Program-made: the position numbers and the translations under genes
Assembly: GCA_018241765.1 (NCBI GenBank)
Contig: JAFEDD010000031.1
Location: 1 to 64,000 of the forward strand
DNA: 64,000 nucleotides
Direction: 5' to 3'
From: Pseudomonadota bacterium
Lineage (GTDB): Bacteria > Pseudomonadota > Gammaproteobacteria > Burkholderiales > Casimicrobiaceae
Notes under the pieces: model-generated
Seen by the model: the letters and a program-made list of their open reading frames with translations, nothing else
The model's database searches: none
What the model was told of the DNA's origin: nothing
In this document: one piece after another, positions 29,826 through 38,470 of the stretch
Layout of the letters: each line of letters opens with the position of its first letter
Numbering within the stretch: position 1 is the first letter of the stretch

Positions 29826-31589
29826 TTATTGCTTCGTCCCTCGATCGAAGGATTGTGACACAGGCATGGTCGTCGCAGGCGTTTCGGTACTTCCGTTCGG
29901 GGCGACGGATGCGACCTCAAACACGCGAGGCGACGCGACATCGTCGCCAGGGTCGAACCGCACGACGCGATCGGCCAGCGCGAGGCTCGCTGGCCGATGC
30001 GTGATGAGGATCACCGTACGCTCGCGAAGTGACGCCGCACAGTCGGACAAAAAGCTCAGCTCCGCTTCGGGGTCGAACATGGCGGTAGCCTCGTCGAGCA
30101 CGAGAATCGGCGGATCGAGCAGCAGCGCCCGCGCCAGTGCAATGCGTTGGCGCTGGCCACCGGAGAGGCGGATGCCGTGATCCCCGATCACGGTGTCCCA
30201 TCGATCCGGCATGTCGTCGATGAATGCTTTGGCCTGTGCGAGTGCGGCAGCCCGTTCGATTTCGCTGTCCGTCGCGTCCGGTTTCCCGAACGCGATGTTC
30301 TCGCGCACGGTGCCGTTGACCAGATAGACGTTCTGCGAGACGTAGCCGATCTGGCGTCGCAGGCTGGCGAGCGAGACGTCTGCGAGATCCTGGCCGTCGA
30401 TCGTGATGGCTCCGGCGAGCGGCACGTTGAATCGCAACAGCAGCGAAACCAGAGTTGTCTTGCCGACGCCGTTGTCGCCCGTGACGGCAATCGTCTGCCG
30501 TGCGGGGATCGACATGCTGAAGTGGCGCAGCACCGGCGAGCGTCCCGGGTAAGCAAAACCAACGTCGCGAAATTCGATGGCCCCATCGCGCACACGAAGT
30601 GCGGGTCGCTCGGTGCCGTAGTCCTCGCCCGCCGTGGCGTAGAGGGCCTGCACGCGCTCCATCGCGGCGCGGGCGTGCTGCGTCTGTCCGTAGAGCGACG
30701 CCATGGCACTGACCGGGCGAGTCAACAGCGCCGTGTAGAGCAGGAAGGAGACGAGCGCGCCCTTGCCCATCTCGCCACCGGTGATGCGCTCTCCCGCGAC
30801 CCACAGAATGGCGAGCATGCCCATCGAGGCGGCCCAGGTCATGCCGGGGCCGATCGCGGCCTGACGCCATTCGAGTTGCAGACTGAGGCGCATGACCTCG
30901 CCCACGCTCTCGCGATGCCGCCGCAGCTCGAGCGCTTCACGCGCGAACGCCTTGATGGCGGGCAGCAGGCTGATGTTCTCCTCTTCCAGCGCGAAGCTGC
31001 GCGCCCAGGCCTGCTGCAACTGCGTGGAGATCGGCCGCAGGCCCCGACCTACGAGCTTGATCAGAACATAGAACAGCGGAATGGACACCGTCGCGGCTGC
31101 GGCCATCCAGAAGTCGGTCGCCACCATCAAGACGATCGAACCGATCGCCGTGACGGCTGCGGGAACGATGCCCGGAACGGCGCCGCTGAGGTAGTGACTG
31201 ATGACGCCAACGTCATTGCCCAGCACCGACAGGATTTCGCCCTGACGTTGCGCCTGAAAATAGCCAACCGGCAGCCCCTGGAGATGGGCGTACGTGCGCA
31301 TGCGGATGTCCGAGGCGATGAGCACGGCCCGCTTGGAGAACAGAAACCCGCCAAATACCGACAGAGCGGCTTGCGCGCTGAAGAGTGCCGCGACGGCGAG
31401 CAGGATGTCACCGAAGTTCCAGCGCGTGGTCACGCCGCCGAAAACGGTGTCGACGAAGCGGCCACCGAGCCACGGCATGAGCAGACCGAGCAACGCTTCG
31501 ACGACGAGAAAGGCTGCGCCCACGGCGATCGCGCTCCGGTAGGGGCGAGCGAACTCAAGCAACGCGCGAATGAAGGACGCGGATTTCAT
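29826..31589 (-). CDS. ABC exporter for lasso peptide, fused membrane and ATPase domains
   Basis: 587 residues. An N-terminal six-helix membrane domain (about residues 10-310) is followed by an ABC domain with Walker A TGDNGVGKTTL, signature LSGGQRQRIALARALL and Walker B ILVLDEATAMFD. It has no peptidase C39 domain, so leader removal is left to B2. ATG at 31589 overlaps the upstream nucleotidyltransferase stop in an ATGA junction. It should export, and give immunity to, the mature lasso peptides; one gene for three precursors implies shared export. An in-frame start further upstream was rejected because of this overlap. Confidence 0.9.
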   Translation of the reverse strand: MKSASFIRALLEFARPYRSAIAVGAAFLVVEALLGLLMPWLGGRFVDTVFGGVTTRWNFGDILLAVAALFSAQAALSVFGGFLFSKRAVLIASDIRMRTYAHLQGLPVGYFQAQRQGEILSVLGNDVGVISHYLSGAVPGIVPAAVTAIGSIVLMVATDFWMAAAATVSIPLFYVLIKLVGRGLRPISTQLQQAWARSFALEEENISLLPAIKAFAREALELRRHRESVGEVMRLSLQLEWRQAAIGPGMTWAASMGMLAILWVAGERITGGEMGKGALVSFLLYTALLTRPVSAMASLYGQTQHARAAMERVQALYATAGEDYGTERPALRVRDGAIEFRDVGFAYPGRSPVLRHFSMSIPARQTIAVTGDNGVGKTTLVSLLLRFNVPLAGAITIDGQDLADVSLASLRRQIGYVSQNVYLVNGTVRENIAFGKPDATDSEIERAAALAQAKAFIDDMPDRWDTVIGDHGIRLSGGQRQRIALARALLLDPPILVLDEATAMFDPEAELSFLSDCAASLRERTVILITHRPASLALADRVVRFDPGDDVASPRVFEVASVAPNGSTETPATTMPVSQSFDRGTKQ

Positions 31590-32800
31590 GGCGCGCGACC
31601 TGTGGCACCCAACGCGCCGACGGGCCTTCGATGAAGGCGGCGGTAAGTTGCCCGAAACGCGTCGGTCAGCGCATCGTGCAACGGCAACGTGAACGCGACG
31701 CGGATAAGCGCTTCGTGACCATCGATGAGGCGTCCAGGCCAGTCGGAACCGAGCCAACCCCGCAGGTAACGGGCGCGCAGTCTGCCTGGCGCCGTCGCGG
31801 CGAGCAGCGCGTGAAGAAGCGCCGCTTCACGGTCGTGAGCGGTCGCCTCGTCCGATTCCGGCGACGTCAGCATCGCGAGCCACGCGGCACTGGTCCACGC
31901 TGCGGTTGCCGCTCCCGCGCGGTGCAGCCGCTCGCTCAAGTCGCCGATATCGGGGTGCAGGCGGCGCAACGTCAGCCAGATGTCGGCAACGCGGTTCAGG
32001 CCGGCGTGTGGTGAACAGACATATTTGGCGAACGCGAGATGCACCAACGCAACGAACAACCCGTCGGTGTCATCGGGGCGCCAACCCAGCGGGGTTGCAA
32101 CGCGTCGATGAAGCAGTTCGCCGACGACGTCGCCACGCAGGCGACCCGGCGCGAGCAGATCCCAGTGCAGATCGATGTCGACCATGCCGAGCCGGAAGGT
32201 CGCCTCGTGCGCCGACGGCGCCTGCTGTGCCCAACGCACCCCGCCGAGCGCAACGAGTGCCGAAATCGCTCGATCACGATCGACGGCACGAACCAGCACG
32301 TCGATGTCATTGGCGGGACGCTGGCCCGGAGCTTCGTAGAGTTCGCCACGCGTGGCAGCAGCCTTCAGGTAAACGAATTCGATGCCGGCGCGATCAAAGG
32401 CGAGGTGAACGGCGCGCATCGACGATTCCTGCGCGAGTTGCAGCATCACGCAGCCGCGCCGCGCGTCCGACAGCCGCGTGACGAGGGGCGCCGCGCCGAG
32501 CTGCGGCGCGCCATCGGTCGCCAGCAGCCGATCCCAGATTCCGCTCAACCCATGCGCGAGAAGAAAGGCCTCAATGGCGGCGACGTCGCCAGCGAACGCC
32601 TGCAACAGGCGATCGAGCGCCCGCGCAGGCGCGAGGTCTGGACGTGTGACCGGCAGCAGCGCAGCCCGATGCCGGGTCCAGCGGCGCCGATGCGACGATG
32701 GTATCGGTGGCGCAGACATCATCGCGGCGCAAAGCGAAGCGAACCCAACGCGGCCTTGCGTTGGCATGCAATCGTCATAGGCTTGTTGCGAGATGCACAT
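31586..32800 (-). CDS. nucleotidyltransferase-like protein 2 (PF14907 type), lasso cluster
   Basis: About 404 residues. The core is FVYLKAAATRGELYEAPGQRPANDIDVLVRAV, in which NDIDVLV is the likely metal site, followed by VDIDLHWDLLAPGRLRGD and a helical C-terminus. It is a distant paralogue of the protein encoded at 16.6 kb. The start is uncertain: ATG at 32800 has AAAGG upstream but at a long spacing, and ATGs at 32767 and 32719 are possible. It is the first gene of the lasso operon and is coupled to the exporter by a 4-nt overlap. The reaction is not known for any lasso-cluster member. Confidence 0.78.
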   Translation of the reverse strand: MCISQQAYDDCMPTQGRVGFASLCAAMMSAPPIPSSHRRRWTRHRAALLPVTRPDLAPARALDRLLQAFAGDVAAIEAFLLAHGLSGIWDRLLATDGAPQLGAAPLVTRLSDARRGCVMLQLAQESSMRAVHLAFDRAGIEFVYLKAAATRGELYEAPGQRPANDIDVLVRAVDRDRAISALVALGGVRWAQQAPSAHEATFRLGMVDIDLHWDLLAPGRLRGDVVGELLHRRVATPLGWRPDDTDGLFVALVHLAFAKYVCSPHAGLNRVADIWLTLRRLHPDIGDLSERLHRAGAATAAWTSAAWLAMLTSPESDEATAHDREAALLHALLAATAPGRLRARYLRGWLGSDWPGRLIDGHEALIRVAFTLPLHDALTDAFRATYRRLHRRPVGALGATGRAP

Positions 32801-32909
32801 TTCATGCGGGAACCTTTCAGTACGGTGTATCGTATAGCACTCAACCATGTATCGACAGCGCGCGTCCTCGGTGTGTTGCGACGTGACGGCGCGCGCCTTT
32901 TCAACCAAC

Positions 32910-33722
32910 GTGATCGATCTGCACTGCCATCTTCTTCCCGGCATCGACGACGGTGCCAAGGACCTGGACGAGTCGCTCCAGATGGCGCGCATCGCGGTCG
33001 CCGACGGCATCAAGACGACGTTTTGCACTCCACACATCTACCCTGGGCTGTTCGAAAACACGGGGCCCGACATTCGGCAACGTGTGCGCTCGCTGCAACT
33101 CATTTTGCGTGATCGCGGCATCGAGCTGACGCTGGGCGTTGGTGCCGATGCGCACCTGGTTCCGGAATTCGTCGGCGGCCTCGCCTGCAAGCGGATCCCC
33201 TCCCTCAATGACAGTCAGTATGTATTGGTGGAGCCACCGCATCACGTGCGGCCACCGCGGTTCGTCGAGTCTGTGTTCGAAATCACGGCGGCGGGCTATG
33301 TGCCGATCATCACGCATCCGGAGCGTTTGACCTGGGCCGGTCAGCATTTCGAGGATTTTCTTTCGATCGCCCGCAGCGGCGGCTGGCTTCAGGTAACGGG
33401 CGCGGCACTGCTCGGCAACTTCGGCAAGACGGCGGCGAACCTCGCCAGGAAATTCGTGACCGAAGGCTGGTGCGACGTGCTTGCCTCGGACGGCCACTCG
33501 GCCAGCCGTCGCCGGCCCGTGCTTTCGGAGGCGTTCGCACTGGCACAAACGCTGCTTGGTGGCGAGGAGGCAAGGCGCCTGGTGTTTGATCGACCGGCCG
33601 CGGTGCTCGCCAATGCCACGCCCGCGTCGCTGATACGCCCACCGGCGCATGCACTCGCCCATGTCGGCGAACAAGGCAAAATACGTCGCTTTCTTGGCCG
33701 CGTTGCCCGTGTCGGGCGCTGA
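32910..33722 (+). CDS. tyrosine-protein phosphatase of the PHP family (CpsB/YwqE-like)
   Basis: 270 residues. The PHP-domain metal ligands are visible in VIDLHCHLLPGIDDG, FCTPHIYPGLF, VEPPHH, IITHPERL and ASDGHS. Such enzymes dephosphorylate the bacterial tyrosine autokinase that controls chain length, here probably the Wzc-like protein encoded 0.8 kb downstream. GTG at 32910 yields the canonical start; ATG at 32847 would add 21 residues with no visible ribosome site. It begins the plus-strand exopolysaccharide operon and is divergent from the lasso operon, so the two promoters lie in the intervening 0.1 kb. Confidence 0.87.
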   Translation: MIDLHCHLLPGIDDGAKDLDESLQMARIAVADGIKTTFCTPHIYPGLFENTGPDIRQRVRSLQLILRDRGIELTLGVGADAHLVPEFVGGLACKRIPSLNDSQYVLVEPPHHVRPPRFVESVFEITAAGYVPIITHPERLTWAGQHFEDFLSIARSGGWLQVTGAALLGNFGKTAANLARKFVTEGWCDVLASDGHSASRRRPVLSEAFALAQTLLGGEEARRLVFDRPAAVLANATPASLIRPPAHALAHVGEQGKIRRFLGRVARVGR

Positions 33723-33757
33723 CTGAAATGCGACCGCCCAAGTTCTGGAGGTTCATC

Positions 33758-34495
33758 ATGCGACGCGTCATTTCCGCACTCGAATCGACTCTGCCGGCGT
33801 TGGCGTTTGTGCTGGCCATTGGCGTGGGAGCAAATGCCATGGCGCAGTCTGCGCCAACGGAACCGACGCGGCCGGCCGTCGCTGGTCCCGCCGGCACGCC
33901 AGCACCTGCGGCAGCCCTCGACAAAGACACCGACGATGACTACAAGATTGGTCCGCAGGATTTGCTGGAAATCACCGTCTACGGCCAGCCGGAATTGACG
34001 CGGACGGTTCAGGTGAATTCCCGCGGGCGCATCAGCCTGCCCCTGATCGGCGCGGTGGACGCGTCCAACCGAACGGCGTTCGAACTCGAACAGGTGCTCG
34101 CCGCACGGCTCTCGGCGGGTCTGCTGCAAAACCCTCAGGTGACGGTTTTCGTGCGCGACTCGTTGACCACCCGATTCACCGTGGAAGGCGCGGTGACGCG
34201 GCCCGGCGTTTTTCCGCTGAAAGGGCAGACGACATTGTTGCGGGCGATGGCCTTGGTCGGCGGTCGCTCGTCGCTGGGGGATCTGACGGCGGTACGAATT
34301 TTCCGAATGAAGGACGGCGAGCGTCAGACGCTGACGTACGACCTCGAGAAAATCCGCACCGGCGAAGCGGAGGATCCCATCATTCAAAATGATGACTTGA
34401 TCGTCGTGAACCAGTCCAAGGTGCGCACCGTGCTGAAGGATTCCGTGCTGAGCGACGTCATGGGTTTGATCAATCCGTTCAGTTTTCTGAAATAG
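33758..34495 (+). CDS. Wza-like polysaccharide export protein
   Basis: 245 residues. A signal peptide ends near AMAQS, so the mature protein starts with a Pro/Ala-rich stretch and is not a lipoprotein (no Cys after the hydrophobic core). Then come a polysaccharide biosynthesis/export domain (YKIGPQDLLEITVYGQPELTRTVQV) and a SLBB domain (RFTVEGAVTRPGVFPLKG). It forms the outer-membrane or periplasmic export channel with the Wzc-like protein. ATG at 33758 is chosen over one ten codons earlier because GGAGG lies 6 nt upstream. Confidence 0.9.
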   Translation: MRRVISALESTLPALAFVLAIGVGANAMAQSAPTEPTRPAVAGPAGTPAPAAALDKDTDDDYKIGPQDLLEITVYGQPELTRTVQVNSRGRISLPLIGAVDASNRTAFELEQVLAARLSAGLLQNPQVTVFVRDSLTTRFTVEGAVTRPGVFPLKGQTTLLRAMALVGGRSSLGDLTAVRIFRMKDGERQTLTYDLEKIRTGEAEDPIIQNDDLIVVNQSKVRTVLKDSVLSDVMGLINPFSFLK

Positions 34496-34572
34496 CAACT
34501 CTGCCGCACCGCATCACCGCGCATTGGACGCGGCGGTGAGCGCTGGGCTGCGGTGGTTCGGGGGTACGTTTT

Positions 34573-36888
34573 TTGAGTTCCGTGGTTCCAGGCAACGATT
34601 CGCCAACGCAATCCGCATTGATCTTGCGCCCGGAGAATCCGCTGGCCGCCTATGTGCAGCCGGCGCCGGCGACCGAGATCGACGATTCATTGCACCTGCG
34701 CGATGTGCTGCGCATCATCCTGAAACGGAAGTGGTGGATCGTCTCCGCCTCCGTACTGTTTCTGCTCGGCTCGACCATCTCCACCCTGATGGAGACGCCG
34801 TTGTATCGAGCAAGCACAACCATTCAGATCGACCGCGTCGCGCAACGCGTGGTGGACTATCGCGATGGTGGTGGCAACGCGGAAATGTGGGATGACGGTT
34901 CGGCACTGCAAACGCAACTCGAACTGCTGCGGAGCAAGGCGCTCGTCGAGCGCGTGATGGAAATGCTGCAGCTCGATCTCGACCGCGCGAAGCTCGCCAG
35001 CCGTGATCCCGCAAAGGACTCGGGAAGCGCGACGACGACGGAGACGGAGCCGCGCGATGACTGGATCGGGCGCATTCTGACGACGCTGCGCAAGCGCTCC
35101 GAGCCCTCGGTCAAGGACATGAGCGTGCTCGATCGCGAATCGGTCATCGGCTCGCTGCGTGGGTCGATGCAGGTTGAACCCGTCACAGGCTCGCGGCTGG
35201 TCCGGTTGAATGTGATCGGCGCGAATGCCGAGCAGGCGGCGCGCATCGCCAACGCCTGGACCGAGGCGTTCATCAAGAGCAACCTGGAGCGCAAGGTGGA
35301 CGCGTCCTCCTATGCTCGCGGCTTTCTTGAGCAGGAAGTGGGCAAGGCGAAGGCACGGCTCGAGGAGTCGGAGCGCGCGCTGATCGAGTACACCAAGCAG
35401 AAGCAGATCCTCACGGTCGACGAAAAATCGAATCCAAACAGCCAGAACTACGCCGACTTCAGCGCGGCGCTTTCGCGCGCGGAGCAGGAACGCATCAAGG
35501 CTGAGGCGAACTACGACGAAGTCAAGCGCACGCTGTCGAACTCGAAAGACTTGCTCGACAACAAGGCGCTTGCGACCTTCCGCGAAAACAAGGCGAAGCT
35601 CGAGCTGGAGTATCAGGAGCAACTGCGCACCTACAAGCCGGGGCATCCGAAGATGCAGGCGTTGCAGGCGCAGATCGACACGGCCGACAAACGCATCGTG
35701 GAAGAAGCGAAAGCGATCACGACCTCGATCGAGGCCAACGCCAAGGCGGCAGTCGACTCGGCGCGTGCGCAGGAAGATCGCCTGCGGGTGCGTGTCGATG
35801 CAGCGAAGCGCAATATCCTCGAAGTTCAGGATCAGGGCATCCGCTACGGCATTCTGAAACGCGAGGTCGATACCAACCGCGAGTTGTACTCGGGACTGCT
35901 GACACGATTGAAAGAGGTTGGCGTGACCGCGCAGGTCGGCACCAACAATATTTCGGTGATCGACAAGGCGGACGTACCGCTGTTCCCGTTCCGGCCCGAC
36001 GTGATGCGCGGCGCCATGACCGGATTGCTGCTCGGCCTGATGGCGGGCCTCGCGCTGGCCTTCGTGATCGAGTACATGGACGATTCGATCAAGTTTCCGG
36101 ACGAGGTGGAGCGCTTCACCGGTCTGCCGCTGATGGGTGTGATCCCGATGGTGTCAGCATCGAAGAATTCCCCGATCGAGCAGGCCACGCACGATCCGAG
36201 ATCGTCACTCGCAGAAGCGTACCGCTCGGTGCGAACCGCGTTGCAGTTTTCAACGGCGAAGGGAGCACCACGCTCGATCGTGCTGACCAGTTGCACGAAA
36301 AACGAAGGCAAGACCACATCGGCCATCGCGCTTGCTGTTGCGTTGTCACAGATGGGCAAACGCGTGTTGTTGATCGACGGGGACATGCGCAACCCGTCGT
36401 TGCATCGCGCCTTCGGGACCGATCACATGACCGGACTGTCGAACGTGTTGTCGTCAGATACCGATCCGATCACCGTGACCCGAAAGACCGAGTTCAAAAA
36501 TCTGTACCTGATCACGGGCGGACCGCTACCGCCGAATCCAGCCGAACTTTTGTCCGGCCCCGGATTGACACGCCTGCTCAGCCCAACCGCGTCGAGCTTC
36601 GATCACATCGTCATCGATGCGCCTCCGATTCTCGGCATCGCGGATTCGATCATCCTGTGCAACCAGGTCGATGCAACGCTGTTCGTCATCGAAAGTTCGA
36701 AGACCCGAAAGACTGGAATCCGGAACGCGATCCGTCGCCTGCGGCAGTCGGGTACCGTGCCACTCGGCGCGATTCTCACCAAGCTCGGCGCGGAAATGTC
36801 GATGTATGGCTACGAGACGGATTTCTACTATTACGGGCACCGGCTCGATCAGGCGGGCACGCCGGTGAGCGAGCCCGTCAAGACCTGA
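34573..36888 (+). CDS. Wzc-like chain-length determinant and tyrosine autokinase
   Basis: 771 residues. The Wzz domain is flanked by transmembrane segments near residues 55-75 and 480-500, with a long coiled-coil middle (EEAKAITTSIEANAKAAVDS). The cytoplasmic BY-kinase domain has Walker A SCTKNEGKTTS, Walker A' LLIDGDMRNPS and Walker B HIVIDAPP. The C-terminus has a Tyr cluster (MYGYETDFYYYGH) for autophosphorylation. It controls polymer length and export together with the Wza-like protein. The start is TTG at 34573; the next in-frame ATG would remove the first membrane segment. Confidence 0.92.
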   Translation: MSSVVPGNDSPTQSALILRPENPLAAYVQPAPATEIDDSLHLRDVLRIILKRKWWIVSASVLFLLGSTISTLMETPLYRASTTIQIDRVAQRVVDYRDGGGNAEMWDDGSALQTQLELLRSKALVERVMEMLQLDLDRAKLASRDPAKDSGSATTTETEPRDDWIGRILTTLRKRSEPSVKDMSVLDRESVIGSLRGSMQVEPVTGSRLVRLNVIGANAEQAARIANAWTEAFIKSNLERKVDASSYARGFLEQEVGKAKARLEESERALIEYTKQKQILTVDEKSNPNSQNYADFSAALSRAEQERIKAEANYDEVKRTLSNSKDLLDNKALATFRENKAKLELEYQEQLRTYKPGHPKMQALQAQIDTADKRIVEEAKAITTSIEANAKAAVDSARAQEDRLRVRVDAAKRNILEVQDQGIRYGILKREVDTNRELYSGLLTRLKEVGVTAQVGTNNISVIDKADVPLFPFRPDVMRGAMTGLLLGLMAGLALAFVIEYMDDSIKFPDEVERFTGLPLMGVIPMVSASKNSPIEQATHDPRSSLAEAYRSVRTALQFSTAKGAPRSIVLTSCTKNEGKTTSAIALAVALSQMGKRVLLIDGDMRNPSLHRAFGTDHMTGLSNVLSSDTDPITVTRKTEFKNLYLITGGPLPPNPAELLSGPGLTRLLSPTASSFDHIVIDAPPILGIADSIILCNQVDATLFVIESSKTRKTGIRNAIRRLRQSGTVPLGAILTKLGAEMSMYGYETDFYYYGHRLDQAGTPVSEPVKT

Positions 36889-36893
36889 GCACC

Positions 36894-38465
36894 ATGTTCG
36901 GCTCGGTTGACGATCTTCGGCATGATCTGACGGCGTTCGCAGCGCCTTCGGGCGCTGACGAGTGGTGTTCCGTACCAACCACGATCTCGACCGAGGTCGG
37001 CCTGGCCATCCTGCGGCTCGCCACGGGCAAGCCGGTCGCGCTGCCGGGCGCTGCCGAACTCGAGATAGAGGAGAGCGAAAGACTCGGTGAATTGTCGCGA
37101 AAGGTGATTGCACAGGTGTTCCTGTCACCAGAGGCGACCCATTTCACGACGCTTGGCCTCGGCCCGGATGCCGATGCGTCCTCGGTACGCGACCACTTCC
37201 GGCGATTGATGACGATCGTGCATCCCGATGCCCGCCCGGTTGGCTTTCCCTCGGATTCAGCAGTACGCGTGAACCGTGCGTATTCGGTGCTCTCGAATGA
37301 CGACGAGAAGGCCGCCTATATCGCGTCGTTGGCAACGCGTGATGCACCTGCGCTGCGTTCTGGATCGCGTGCGTCGCCTCATCGCAGTCGGACTACCGGC
37401 GAACGGAGTTCATCCAACTGGATGACGACAGTGCTCGGCGTGTTGCGTTCGCGACATGCACTGCCCTGGCTCGCGGCGGCGCTCTTGGTGCCAGTCGTCG
37501 CCCTGCTGATCTCGACGCTGCGCAGCCCTGAACCCGTGCACCTCGTTGAAGCGAAGGTCGGTTCTCGCGGTAATGCGATGCGTTCGCCCCGCCCTGAAGC
37601 GCCACCGCCATTGCCGGCGGCGAGCGAAACACAATCGAATGTTCCCGCCGGCGCACCGTCGCCGACTCCGCCTCCTACGGCTAACGCATCGAACCAACCA
37701 CACGAGGATTTTGCGATCGCAGCCAACACCCCGCCCAACCCCGTTCGACGCACCGAGCACCGCGCCAATGGCATGATGTTGAGCGACGGGCTGAGCGAAC
37801 GAAGCCTCGCGCTGGTGACCGCGAAACGAAACGTCGCGGCGGCGCCGTCGGGGGTCACGCCCCCGACGGTTTCCCGGCGAACCGACCCGCCGTCGTTGGC
37901 GCCGGCACCAAGCCCGCGCGAAACTCTGCTGAAAGCTGCGGAGGGGCGCGAGGCGATCGAACTCGCTTCCCCGCCGCCGCCCAGTCCGATTTCGATTCCA
38001 ATCGCGAGCCGAAGCGTTGCGGCGGAGGCCGAACCTTCGGCCGTGGCGGCGCCCACAAAGGCGTCGAACACCGCTCCGCCGCTCGCGGCCGGTGCGCCAA
38101 AGAGCGAAACCAACGCGCTTCGACCCAGCGACGCAGATGACTTGCTGCTCAAGTTTGCCGCGGCGTATGAGAGCGGATCGATCAGCGGATTCGCGCCCCT
38201 CTTCGCATCGAACATGAACGGACGGCGTCAATTACTCAACGAATACGAGCGTGTGTTCGCATCAACACGGAGCCGCTCCATCCGACTCAATCAGTTCAAG
38301 CACAGCATCAACGGCGAACGCATCGCCACGGCCGGATACGCCACCGTGACGACGGTCGATCAGGAAAATCGCAGTTCGAGCCAGCGCGTCTTCCTGGAGT
38401 TCGACATCACGCGTGAACGCGGTGTCCCGCGCATCGAGCGCTTGGCCAACTACACGGTGAACTGA
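36894..38465 (+). CDS. membrane-anchored J-domain-like protein of the EPS operon
   Basis: 523 residues. A J-domain-like region occurs near residues 80-145 (FTTLGLGPDADASSVRDHFRRLM, then the HPD motif in IVHPDAR, then VNRAYSVLS). A transmembrane segment follows (PWLAAALLVPVVALLISTL, about 187-205), then a long Pro/Ala/Ser-rich linker. A C-terminal domain (LLLKFAAAYESGSISGFAPLFA) is of the NTF2-like or SnoaL kind. It starts 5 nt after the kinase stop and so is in the same operon. A J-domain suggests contact with a DnaK-type chaperone at the membrane, but its role in polysaccharide export is not known to me. Confidence 0.7.
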   Translation: MFGSVDDLRHDLTAFAAPSGADEWCSVPTTISTEVGLAILRLATGKPVALPGAAELEIEESERLGELSRKVIAQVFLSPEATHFTTLGLGPDADASSVRDHFRRLMTIVHPDARPVGFPSDSAVRVNRAYSVLSNDDEKAAYIASLATRDAPALRSGSRASPHRSRTTGERSSSNWMTTVLGVLRSRHALPWLAAALLVPVVALLISTLRSPEPVHLVEAKVGSRGNAMRSPRPEAPPPLPAASETQSNVPAGAPSPTPPPTANASNQPHEDFAIAANTPPNPVRRTEHRANGMMLSDGLSERSLALVTAKRNVAAAPSGVTPPTVSRRTDPPSLAPAPSPRETLLKAAEGREAIELASPPPPSPISIPIASRSVAAEAEPSAVAAPTKASNTAPPLAAGAPKSETNALRPSDADDLLLKFAAAYESGSISGFAPLFASNMNGRRQLLNEYERVFASTRSRSIRLNQFKHSINGERIATAGYATVTTVDQENRSSSQRVFLEFDITRERGVPRIERLANYTVN

Positions 38466-38470
38466 TTCGC

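Noticed and set aside
36291..36893. N-terminal extension of the J-domain protein
   Set aside because: It overlaps the Wzc-like gene in another frame; ATG at 36894 is right after its stop.
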